A stretch of DNA of 11,364 bases from Labilithrix luteola (lineage in GTDB: Bacteria > Myxococcota_A > Polyangia > Polyangiales > Polyangiaceae). The position numbers and the translations under genes are program-made. The notes under the pieces are model-generated. The model saw only the letters and a program-made list of their open reading frames with translations, did no database searches and was not told the DNA's origin. Below, piece after piece: positions 1 through 6,919 of the stretch. The stretch lies in NCBI GenBank assembly GCA_026225435.1, contig JAMFST010000189.1:1-11364 (forward strand). Direction: 5' to 3'. Positions within the stretch are counted from its first letter, which is position 1. Each line of letters opens with the position of its first letter.

Positions 1-2
1 CG

Positions 3-1127
3 GGGTCGAGCGAGGTCGGGCTCGAGGAGGCCATTCGCGGGCTGACCGATCGGGTGACCCACGCGACGCCGCCGCATGGGATGCTCGCCGTGGTGGTCCC
101 GCGCAACTTGAAGGCGGAGCCGGACGCCGCCGTCGGTGCCACGTCGCCGCCGCCGCCGATGGCCACGGAGGCGATCGCAGCGGAAGCGCGCCACGTGCAG
201 ATCATCAACCAGCCGGCGTCTCCGCCGGGCGCCCCGGGAGCGGAGAACGCAGCCGAGCCCGGTCATCCGATCTCGGGGGAGCAGCCGCGGCACGTCGACG
301 GAGCCACCGAGCCGCCCCCTCCTCCTTCCGCCGAGACGAACGAGGCGAGCGAGGAGAACCTGGTGGAGATGGTGCCGGTCGACGCCGACGCTCCGCCTCC
401 GCACCAGGCGTGGACCAACGGCGCAGCCGCGGACGCCCCCGCCGCGCCGCCGGCCGCGGTGTCGGCCGTGCGCGTGGTGGAGGAGGAGGAGTCGGACCAG
501 GACGTGACGCAGGTGTTCGACTCGGCCGCGACGGCGCACCGGGCCGAATCGCAACCGCCGGCGCCGGCAGCGCAGCCGACCGCGATCCCCAGCCCGAGCC
601 CGGTGCCGCCATCGGTCACCAGCGTGAGCAACACCAGCAGCGGCGCCACGGCGATCCCGGCGTCCGGTCCGATGGTGATGCCCTCGCGTCCCGATCCGCT
701 GGCCAACACCGAGCGCGCCGGCCCTGGCTCGCGCCGCATCTCCAGCGACAGCCTGGCCGCGGCCATCCCGCCGAACAGCGGCCCGTTCTCGCTGGCGCCG
801 CTGTGGCCGGACGCCGAACGCGCCCTCGTCCGCGAGGCCGAGGCGATGCTCGGCACCGGCGACGGCGCCGCCGCGATGCGCGTCTGCGAGCCGCTGGTTT
901 TCCGCGCGCTCGCGTCGGCCGCGGTGCTCGTCGGAGGGGCCGAGGCTCCTCGCGAGCCCGCGCTCACCGCGCTCTTGCTCGGCATCGACGGCGCCCGCTA
1001 CCTCGCCTTCCGCATCGCCGCGCGCCGCGCTCGCGCAGGGGATCCGGTCGACCCGGCCGCCGCTTACGACGCGCTGCTGCTGGCGCTCGAAGCGCGTCGC
1101 GTCCGCGACCGCATCGAACGCACTTAG
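3..1127 (+). CDS. Pro/Ala-rich protein of unknown function, 5'-truncated
   Basis: I do not recognise this gene. The frame is open from base 3 with no stop, so the true start lies upstream; GTG at 54 and the ATG ten codons after it are possible internal starts, but neither has a clear ribosome binding site. Three parts are visible. A short N-terminal stretch (LEEAIRGLTDR, then HGMLAVVVPRNLK) looks like the end of a folded domain. About 200 residues rich in Pro, Ala, Ser and Glu follow, including an acidic patch EEEESDQD, and look disordered. The last 110 residues, from LAPLWPDAERALVREAEAML to the end, are Ala/Arg/Leu-rich and look all-helical. There is no membrane segment or signal peptide in the visible part. 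It converges on the aldehyde dehydrogenase gene with 10 bp between the stops. A cytoplasmic scaffold or regulatory protein is possible, but nothing shows it. The coding call is firm; the function is unknown. Confidence 0.75.
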   Translation, partial: GSSEVGLEEAIRGLTDRVTHATPPHGMLAVVVPRNLKAEPDAAVGATSPPPPMATEAIAAEARHVQIINQPASPPGAPGAENAAEPGHPISGEQPRHVDGATEPPPPPSAETNEASEENLVEMVPVDADAPPPHQAWTNGAAADAPAAPPAAVSAVRVVEEEESDQDVTQVFDSAATAHRAESQPPAPAAQPTAIPSPSPVPPSVTSVSNTSSGATAIPASGPMVMPSRPDPLANTERAGPGSRRISSDSLAAAIPPNSGPFSLAPLWPDAERALVREAEAMLGTGDGAAAMRVCEPLVFRALASAAVLVGGAEAPREPALTALLLGIDGARYLAFRIAARRARAGDPVDPAAAYDALLLALEARRVRDRIERT

Positions 1128-1140
1128 CTATATATAGCTA
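1125..1140. repeat. Perfect 16-bp AT-rich palindrome holding two convergent stop codons
   Basis: TAGCTATATATAGCTA equals its own reverse complement. Its first three bases are the TAG stop of the plus-strand gene, and its last three (CTA) are the TAG stop of the minus-strand aldehyde dehydrogenase. It is a strikingly AT-rich island in very GC-rich surroundings. As RNA it could form at most a weak 6-bp stem with a TATA loop and no U-tract, so it does not look like a standard intrinsic terminator. It may be a protein-binding site, a boundary between the converging transcripts, or chance. Confidence 0.8.
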
Positions 1141-2685
1141 GAAGATCGACGCGATTCGCTGGACCAGCCCGTTGCCGGCGAAGAGCGTCGTCAGCCCCTT
1201 GCGCAGCAGCTTGAAGCGCTTGGCGTCGTAGGGGTACCAGAACGGATCGTGCGCCGGCGCAGCGATGCGCTCGGTCATCACGTGGCGCTTCTCCGCCATG
1301 TCGCGCAGGGCGTCGTCGCCATGGACGCGGCCGAAGCCGGAGTCCTTCACGCCGCCGAAGGGCGCCTCGGGGGTCGCGTGGTTGGTGAGCACGTCGTTCA
1401 CCAGCACGCTGCCGGCTTCGAGGCGCAGCGCGATCTCCTCGCCGCGCTTGCGGTCGCGGGTGAACACGTAGGCGTTGAGGCCGAGGTGCGAGTCGTTGGC
1501 CCGGGTGATGGCCTCCTCCTCGCTGTCGACGCGCGCGATGGGGACGATGGGTCCGAAGATCTCCGCGCGCATCACCATCATGTCGCCCGTGCAATCGGCG
1601 AGCACGGTGGGCGCGTAGAACTGCCCCGGTGCCCCCGCCGGCTGGTGACGCTGGCCGCCGGTGACGAGGGTAGCGCCCTTGCCGAGCGCGTCCTTCACGT
1701 GCGCGTCGGCCACGTCCATCTGCGGCGCGAAGGTCATCGCGCCGACCTCCACCTCGTCGCGCTCCGGGTTCCCCTGGCGCAGCTCGAGGGTCAACGCCTT
1801 CACCCGCTCCACCAGCGCGTCGTAGATCTCGCGGTGGGCGAACACGCGCTCCACCGAGACGCACACCTGGCCGCTGTTGGCGAAGCCGCCCCAGACGATG
1901 GCCCGCGCGGTTCGCTCCAGATCGCAATCGGCGCAGGCGATGAGCGGCGCCTTTCCTCCCAGCTCCATCACGCAGGGGACGAGCGCCGCTCCGCAGGCAG
2001 CCGCCACCTTCCGACCGGTGGCGACGCCGCCGGTGAAGACGATCTTCTGCACGCCGCCGTCGATGAGCGCGCTCCCGACGTCGCCGCGGCCGTACACCAC
2101 CTGGAAGAGATCCGCCGGCAGGCCGGTGCTGTCCCAGATCTGCTTGGTGAGCTTCATGATGAGCGGGGTCACCTCGCTCGGCTTCACGATGACGGCGCTG
2201 CCGGTGAAGAGCGCGGCGGCCACGTCTCCCATCGGGATGGTGAAGGGGAAGTTCCAGGGCGAGATCACCCCGACCACCCCGCGCGGCACGTAGTGCACCA
2301 CGCTCTTCTTGTGCTTGAAGAGGTGGAGCGGCAGCTCCTTCGGCTGCAAGATCACCGGCGCGCGGCGCGACAGGTAGGTGAACGTGTCGACGATCGGCAT
2401 CACCTCGTGGAGGAGCGCCTCCTGCCGCGGCTTGCCGGTCTCCTTCACGAGCATCTCGATCAGCTCGTCGGCGCGATCGACCAGCGCGTCGCGGAAGCGC
2501 AGAAGGCGATCGCAGCGCTCCTCGAGGGGAACGCTGCGCCACATCTCGTAGGCGCTGCGGGCGCGGGCGATGGCGGCGCGGACCTCGTCGGGCGTGGTGA
2601 TCGCCACCTCGCCGACGCGCTCGCCGCTCGCGGGCGCGTGGATGACGAGCGTGCCGGGGTCGCCGGCTCCGTCGGCGGGGCTCAC
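1138..2685 (-). CDS. NAD(P)-dependent aldehyde dehydrogenase
   Basis: This is a 515-residue aldehyde dehydrogenase that should oxidise an aldehyde to its acid in the cytoplasm. The family hallmarks are present: PWNFPF with the oxyanion Asn145, cofactor-binding Lys168 in VKPSE, FTGGVATG (216-223; a Gly where many members have Ser), general base Glu241 in ELGGKAP, nucleophile Cys275 in NSGQVC, and Glu375 in EIFGP. The C-terminal tail with PFWYPY (481-486) recalls the plant ALDH22-like and related bacterial branch, but the substrate cannot be read from sequence. I chose the GTG start at 2685 because it overlaps the gloA stop as GTGA and has GGAGG four bases upstream. The open frame extends further upstream, but that part is the shadow of gloA. 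As the third gene after glgP and gloA, a role in clearing methylglyoxal, lactaldehyde or a similar aldehyde is plausible but inferred. It ends at the convergent palindrome. Confidence 0.93.
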   Translation of the reverse strand: MSPADGAGDPGTLVIHAPASGERVGEVAITTPDEVRAAIARARSAYEMWRSVPLEERCDRLLRFRDALVDRADELIEMLVKETGKPRQEALLHEVMPIVDTFTYLSRRAPVILQPKELPLHLFKHKKSVVHYVPRGVVGVISPWNFPFTIPMGDVAAALFTGSAVIVKPSEVTPLIMKLTKQIWDSTGLPADLFQVVYGRGDVGSALIDGGVQKIVFTGGVATGRKVAAACGAALVPCVMELGGKAPLIACADCDLERTARAIVWGGFANSGQVCVSVERVFAHREIYDALVERVKALTLELRQGNPERDEVEVGAMTFAPQMDVADAHVKDALGKGATLVTGGQRHQPAGAPGQFYAPTVLADCTGDMMVMRAEIFGPIVPIARVDSEEEAITRANDSHLGLNAYVFTRDRKRGEEIALRLEAGSVLVNDVLTNHATPEAPFGGVKDSGFGRVHGDDALRDMAEKRHVMTERIAAPAHDPFWYPYDAKRFKLLRKGLTTLFAGNGLVQRIASIF

Positions 2686-3176
2686 CCGACCTCCGGCGAC
2701 TCGGAGGTCCTCTCGATGAGCTCCACCTTGTAGCCGCTCGGATCTTCGATGAAGGCGATGACCGACGAGCGCGGCGGCGGACCTTCGCTTGCGGTCTCGT
2801 TGGGTGCCGCGCCCGGCACCGGTTGCGCCTTGAACTTCATCGCTCCGGCCTCGCGCGTCACCTTGAAGCCGGCGCTGCGCACTTTCTCGCAGAGCGCAGC
2901 CACGTCCGGCGTGCCGACGGCCAGGTGCCCGAAGGCGGTGCCTTGCTCGTAGCTCGTCGGATCCGTCTTGTCCCAGTTGAAGGTCAGCTCGATCACCGTG
3001 TGGCTCGACTCGTCGCCGTAGCCGAGGAAGCACAGGGTGAAGCGCCCGTCGGGATACTCCCGCTCCCGCAGGACGCGCATGCCGAGCACGTCGCAGTAGA
3101 AGCGCTTCGAGGCGTCGAGATCGACGACACGAAGCATGGTGTGGAGCAACTGGGAGGCGACGACGGGCGCGTGCAT
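2682..3176 (-). CDS. gloA: Glyoxalase I (lactoylglutathione lyase)
   Basis: This 164-residue protein closely follows E. coli GloA (LLHTMLRV, FYxxVLGM, VIELTxNW, GHxAV, EDPxGYKxELIE). It should convert the hemithioacetal of methylglyoxal and glutathione to S-lactoylglutathione. The four metal ligands are in place: His12, Glu63, His84 and Glu152. It is about 30 residues longer than E. coli GloA, mainly because of a Pro/Ala-rich insertion at about 113-135 between VTREAG and VIAFIEDP. I chose ATG at 3176, which has GGAG nine bases upstream, just after the glgP stop. An in-frame GTG at 3194 overlaps the glgP stop as GTGA and would add six residues, but has no clear ribosome binding site. It lies 14 bp after glgP and overlaps the aldehyde dehydrogenase by 4 bp. 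No glyoxalase II is present in the window. Confidence 0.93.
   Translation of the reverse strand: MHAPVVASQLLHTMLRVVDLDASKRFYCDVLGMRVLREREYPDGRFTLCFLGYGDESSHTVIELTFNWDKTDPTSYEQGTAFGHLAVGTPDVAALCEKVRSAGFKVTREAGAMKFKAQPVPGAAPNETASEGPPPRSSVIAFIEDPSGYKVELIERTSESPEVG
2688..2709 (-). promoter_or_regulatory. Hairpin sequestering the aldehyde dehydrogenase ribosome binding site
   Basis: On the transcribed strand, GACCUCCG (from 2709) and CGGAGGUC (to 2688) form a perfect 8-bp GC-rich stem with a 6-base loop. The 3' arm contains the GGAGG Shine-Dalgarno of the aldehyde dehydrogenase, whose GTG lies at 2685. The hairpin sits inside the last codons of gloA (encoding TSESPEV), so a ribosome finishing gloA would melt it and expose the site. 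This is classic geometry for translational coupling. The pairing is seen directly; the regulatory role is inferred. Confidence 0.55.
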
Positions 3177-3190
3177 GGGTGGAGACTCCG

Positions 3191-5779
3191 TCACGCCCAG
3201 CGGATGAGCGTGGTTTCGTACGGGTGACTCATGACAGCGTTGAACGGAATCACGCGCGCGGCAAACGCGTGCGCTCCGCTCTCGCTCGTCGGGATCGATC
3301 CGACGAAGCGCAGCGCGTCGGCGGCGGCCGTCGCCGCGCCGGCGGTCGTGTCGAGCGCCATGCGGACGATGCTCCCCTTGGGGAGCTCCTGCCCGCCGAG
3401 GGTCGGGCCGTAATAGAGCTCCACGGCGACGTCCTCCGGCTTGAGCGCCCCCAGCTTGACGATCGCCTCGACGGTCATCTTCTCGCCGACGGCGAGCTCG
3501 GTCTTGGACACCGGGGCGACGCTGGCGATCGACACCTGCGGCCAGGCGGCCTTCACCTTCTCCTTCCAGGCGACGAGCTCCTCGGCGGCCTTGAGGCCGT
3601 CGTTCATCATCGCGTTGGAGGTGCGGATGGCCGGGACGTAGAACTTCTCCGAGTACTGCTGCACCATCCGCTGCGTGTTGTAGTCGGGCACCAGCTTGGC
3701 GATGGCGTTCTTCATCCGCTTCACCCAGCCGCGCGGCATGCCGTCGCGCGACTCGCGCTCGAAGAAGAGCGGCACCACCTCGCGCTCGAGCAGATCGTAG
3801 AGCGCCTCGGCCTCGAGCTTGTCGCCCGCGTCGCTCTGGTACTCCTCGCCGCGGCCGATGGCCCAGCCGACCTGCCATCCGTAGTCACGCCACGCCTCGG
3901 CCCACCATCCATCGAGGATGGAGAGGTTGAGCGCGCCGTTGGCCGCCGCCTTCATGCCGCTGGTGCCGGAGGCCTCGAGCGGACGGCGTGGCGTGTTGAG
4001 CCACACGTCGACACCGGCGACCATCGCCCGGGCGATGCGCATGTCGTAGTCCTCGATGAAGACCACCTTGCCGCGCAGACCGGCGTCGCGGCTGGCGCGC
4101 ACGATGGAGCGAATCAGCTCCTTGCCCGGCTTGTCCTGCGGGTGCGCCTTGCCGGCGAACACCAGCTGCACCGGGCGGTCGGCGTTGCCGAGGATCTTCA
4201 TGACCCGCTCGACGTCGGAGAGCAGCAGGGTCGAGCGCTTGTAGGTGGCGAAGCGGCGAGCGAAGCCGATGGTGAGCGCCTGCGGATCGAGGACCTCGTC
4301 GGCCATGTCGATCTCGGCGCGCGAGGCGCCGCGACGCTCACCGGACGCGCGCAGCCACTGGCGGGTCAGGGTGACGAGCCGCTGCCGGCGGTGCGTGTGA
4401 ATCTGCCAGAGCTCCGCGTCGGGGATGTCCTGCACGCGGGCCCACAGCGCGCGGTCATGGGTCGACTCGGCCCAGCGCGGCCCGAGGTAACGCGTGAAGA
4501 GCGCCCCCATCTCGTCGGACACCCACGACGGGATGTGCACGCCGTTGGTGATGCTTCCGATCGGGACCTCGTGCTCGGGGAGCTCGGGCCACAGGTCGTT
4601 GTACATCTTGCGCGACACCTCGCCGTGCAGCGCGGACACGCCGTTGTAGTTGTCGGCCGTGTGAATGGCGAAGACCGGCATGCTGAAGCGCTTGTCCGTG
4701 CCGCCGCTGGCGAGGGGAGCCGCGCGACCGAGGTCGAGCAGCTGCTGCTCGTCGAGCTTCAGCGCCGCGCGGTACGGCTCGAGGTACTTGGTGACCAGCT
4801 CGGGCGCGAAGACGTCGTTCCCGGCCGGCACGGGCGTGTGCGTGGTGAAGACGTTCCCCGCCGAGCAAGCCTCGGTGGCGACGGCGAAGCTGACCCCCTT
4901 GGAGCGCATCAGGCGCGAGATGCGCTCGAGGCCGAGGAAGGCCGAGTGCCCCTCGTTCATGTGGCAGACCGTGGGCGTGATGCCGATCGACTCGAGGGCG
5001 TACATGCCGCCGATGCCGAGCATGATCTCCTGCCGGACGCGGAACTCCTGGTCCCCGCCGTAGAGCGGGCCGGTGATGGCGCGGTCGGCCGGGGTGTTCT
5101 GCTCGAGGTTCGCGTCGAGGAGGTAGAGCGGCACGCGGCCGACCTGCACGCGCCAGAGCTGAACGTCGACGGCGCGATCCGGGTACGCCACGTGGACGAT
5201 GAGCCGCTTGCCGGTCGCGTCGAACACCGGCTGCACCGGCAGGCGGTGCCAGTCGTTGATCGGATAGCGCTCGGCCTGCAGGCCGTCGTCGGCGAGCACC
5301 TGGCGGAAGTAACCCTCGGCGTACGCCAGGCCGATGCCGACCAGCGGCAGGCCGAGATCGCTCGCCGTCTTCAGGTGGTCGCCGGCGAGGACGCCGAGAC
5401 CGCCGGAGTAGATCGGCAGCGACTCGTGCAGGCCGTACTCCATGGAGAAGTAGGCGATCTTCGCGTCGGCGGCCTCGGGGAAGGTCTTCTTGAACCAGCC
5501 CTCGCGCGACAGGTACTTCTCGAGGGCGGCGTGCGACGCCTCGAGGTGCGCGACGAAGGCGTCGTCGGTGCCGAGCTCGTCGAGGCGCGCCTGCGGCACG
5601 CGCGAGAGCAGCTCGATCGGGTTGCCGTGGACCTCGTCCCAGAGATCGGCGTCGATGCGCGTGAAGAGCTCGCGTGCCTCGGGCGACCAGGCCCACCACA
5701 GATTGTGGGCGAGCGCACGCAGCTTTTCGATCGAGGCGGGGAGGCGGGGGATGACGGTGAAGCGCCTGAGCGTCGGCAT
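3191..5779 (-). CDS. glgP: Alpha-glucan (glycogen) phosphorylase, GT35
   Basis: This 862-residue enzyme should release glucose-1-phosphate from the non-reducing ends of glycogen or maltodextrin using phosphate and PLP. It belongs to the bacterial alpha-glucan phosphorylase branch with an N-terminal DUF3417-type region (about 13-120; AHNLWWAWSPEA), and its length matches the roughly 860-residue actinobacterial enzymes rather than E. coli GlgP. Visible landmarks are YFSMEYGLHESLPIYSGGLG (110-129), CHMNEGHSAF (272-281), TTHTPVPAGND (312-322), GFARRFATYKR (505-515), and the PLP motif EASGTSGMK, in which Lys610 is the Schiff-base lysine. A C-terminal tail of about 110 residues (750-862) follows the catalytic core. 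The ATG at 5779 has AGAAGG seven bases upstream. It is the first gene of the operon with gloA and the aldehyde dehydrogenase, and is transcribed away from a shared control region with the hydrolase gene. Confidence 0.95.
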   Translation of the reverse strand: MPTLRRFTVIPRLPASIEKLRALAHNLWWAWSPEARELFTRIDADLWDEVHGNPIELLSRVPQARLDELGTDDAFVAHLEASHAALEKYLSREGWFKKTFPEAADAKIAYFSMEYGLHESLPIYSGGLGVLAGDHLKTASDLGLPLVGIGLAYAEGYFRQVLADDGLQAERYPINDWHRLPVQPVFDATGKRLIVHVAYPDRAVDVQLWRVQVGRVPLYLLDANLEQNTPADRAITGPLYGGDQEFRVRQEIMLGIGGMYALESIGITPTVCHMNEGHSAFLGLERISRLMRSKGVSFAVATEACSAGNVFTTHTPVPAGNDVFAPELVTKYLEPYRAALKLDEQQLLDLGRAAPLASGGTDKRFSMPVFAIHTADNYNGVSALHGEVSRKMYNDLWPELPEHEVPIGSITNGVHIPSWVSDEMGALFTRYLGPRWAESTHDRALWARVQDIPDAELWQIHTHRRQRLVTLTRQWLRASGERRGASRAEIDMADEVLDPQALTIGFARRFATYKRSTLLLSDVERVMKILGNADRPVQLVFAGKAHPQDKPGKELIRSIVRASRDAGLRGKVVFIEDYDMRIARAMVAGVDVWLNTPRRPLEASGTSGMKAAANGALNLSILDGWWAEAWRDYGWQVGWAIGRGEEYQSDAGDKLEAEALYDLLEREVVPLFFERESRDGMPRGWVKRMKNAIAKLVPDYNTQRMVQQYSEKFYVPAIRTSNAMMNDGLKAAEELVAWKEKVKAAWPQVSIASVAPVSKTELAVGEKMTVEAIVKLGALKPEDVAVELYYGPTLGGQELPKGSIVRMALDTTAGAATAAADALRFVGSIPTSESGAHAFAARVIPFNAVMSHPYETTLIRWA

Positions 5780-5892
5780 GGGTCCGCCTTCTATGCGATT
5801 TTCGTGAGCATGTGTGGGCGTGCTAACCGAGCACGCGCACCTACCCGAACCTTGGCAGCCGCGCGCGGGGTTGATAGCGGTACTCGTGACGA
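5780..5892. promoter_or_regulatory. Divergent control region between glgP and the hydrolase
   Basis: These 113 bp must carry the start signals for the leftward glgP operon and the rightward hydrolase gene. The glgP ribosome binding site (AGAAGG on the minus strand) is at 5787-5792, and an inverted repeat sits near the middle. No convincing sigma-70 -35/-10 pair is visible on either strand. TTGATA at 5871-5876 lies too close to the hydrolase ATG to be a -35 box with a normal leader. The hydrolase has no clear Shine-Dalgarno. Confidence 0.5.
5814..5840. promoter_or_regulatory. Inverted repeat, candidate operator
   Basis: The core arms GCGTGCT (5818-5824) and AGCACGC (5830-5836) are perfectly complementary around a 5-bp AACCG spacer. 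Extending outward past one mismatch gives three further pairs, so the arms are 11 bp with 10 matches. It lies about 35 bp upstream of the glgP start and about 50 bp upstream of the hydrolase start, a typical place for a dimeric repressor or activator site. An RNA hairpin in the glgP leader is an alternative. No regulator gene adjoins it. Confidence 0.4.
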
Positions 5893-6909
5893 ATGCGCGA
5901 ACGCGGGCCGCTGACTGGCGAAGACTTCTCGGCGCCGCGCTGGTTTGCGAACGCGCACCTGCAAACGCTCGGCGCGGCGTTGCCCTTCTTCACGCCGAAG
6001 GAGATGCCCGGCGCCCTCGCCGAGACGCTCAGCGTCCCGCTGGCCGAGGGGGGCGCGCTGAAGGCCGAGGCCTTCTGGCAACCGGGTGAAGGCGGCAAGG
6101 CGTCACGACGACGCACCGCGGTACTGGTTCACGGCGTCGGCGGCTCGAGCCACTCGCAGTACATGGTGCGCGCCTCGCACGCGCTCTTCCGCCGCGGGTT
6201 GCACGTCATCCGCCTCAACCTGCGCGGCGCCGGAGACAGCGTCGCCACCGCGCCGTCGCTCTATCACGCGGGGCTGACCGCCGATCCGCGCGCCTTGTCC
6301 GAGCTCCTCGGGCGCGACAAGCGGGTCGACGGCATCGCGCTCATCGGCTTCTCCCTCGGCGGCAACGTGCTCCTCAAGCTCGCCGGCGAGTGGGGGCACC
6401 TTCCTCCGTTCCCGGTGAAGGCGATCTGCACGCTCTCGGCGCCGCTCGATCTCGATGCCACCTCGCGTCGCCTCGAGGAGCTGCGCAACCTGCCGTACCG
6501 CGTGTACATCCTGCGCGGGCTGGTCCATCAAGGGGAGCTCTTCGCCCAGATGCACCCGGAGCTGGCGCGCTACGAGCCGCGGTCCTTGCGGCGCCTCACC
6601 TCGATCCGCGAGTACGACCGGCGGGTCATCGTGCCGATGCACGGCTTCGCCAGCGTCGAGGACTACTACGGGCGCTCCTCGTCCGGCCCGTACCTCCACG
6701 CCATCCGCATCCCCACCTTGATGCTCCACGCGGAGGACGATCCGATGGTGCCGATGGACACGCTGTCCGCCGCCGAGGATGCGTCGGACCAGGTCTCCTT
6801 CGTGACCAGCAAGCGCGGTGGCCACGTCGGCTGGTTCGGCGGCTTCGGCGAGAAGCTGTGGGTCGACACCTGGGCCCTCGACCGCGTCTGCGAGTTCGTT
6901 ACCCGCTGA
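5893..6909 (+). CDS. Alpha/beta-fold hydrolase, YheT-like
   Basis: This 338-residue protein is a predicted esterase or lipase-like hydrolase of the YheT branch (E. coli YheT is of similar length). The branch signature PRWFANAHLQTL lies at 15-26. The alpha/beta hydrolase parts follow in order: oxyanion-region HGVGGSS (80-86), the nucleophile elbow GFSLGGN with Ser154, the acid in LHAEDDP (Asp282 or Asp283), and His311 in GGHVGW. There is no signal peptide or membrane helix, so it is probably cytoplasmic. The substrate is not known for this family; short- or medium-chain esters are typical in vitro. The ATG at 5893 gives a natural N-terminus but has no obvious ribosome binding site. It is divergent from the glgP operon and converges on the unknown 175-residue gene with a 10-bp gap that holds no terminator I can see. 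Confidence 0.9.
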   Translation: MRERGPLTGEDFSAPRWFANAHLQTLGAALPFFTPKEMPGALAETLSVPLAEGGALKAEAFWQPGEGGKASRRRTAVLVHGVGGSSHSQYMVRASHALFRRGLHVIRLNLRGAGDSVATAPSLYHAGLTADPRALSELLGRDKRVDGIALIGFSLGGNVLLKLAGEWGHLPPFPVKAICTLSAPLDLDATSRRLEELRNLPYRVYILRGLVHQGELFAQMHPELARYEPRSLRRLTSIREYDRRVIVPMHGFASVEDYYGRSSSGPYLHAIRIPTLMLHAEDDPMVPMDTLSAAEDASDQVSFVTSKRGGHVGWFGGFGEKLWVDTWALDRVCEFVTR

Positions 6910-6919
6910 GAGGCATCCG

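Noticed and set aside
1249..2733. A 494-codon plus-strand open frame opposite the aldehyde dehydrogenase
   Set aside because: Antisense shadow rich in His, Arg and Asp; the minus strand has the complete ALDH motifs.
5871..5876. TTGATA as a -35 promoter box for the hydrolase gene
   Set aside because: It lies only about 17 bp before the ATG, leaving no room for a -10 box and leader.
3179..5914. A 911-codon open frame on the plus strand opposite glgP
   Set aside because: It mirrors glgP codons. High GC at third positions keeps antisense frames open, and the product is a low-complexity Arg/Gly/Val/His/Glu-rich string with no domain. glgP itself has every family motif.
6910..6919. Terminator between the convergent hydrolase and unknown genes
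   Set aside because: The 10-bp gap holds no inverted repeat or T-tract.
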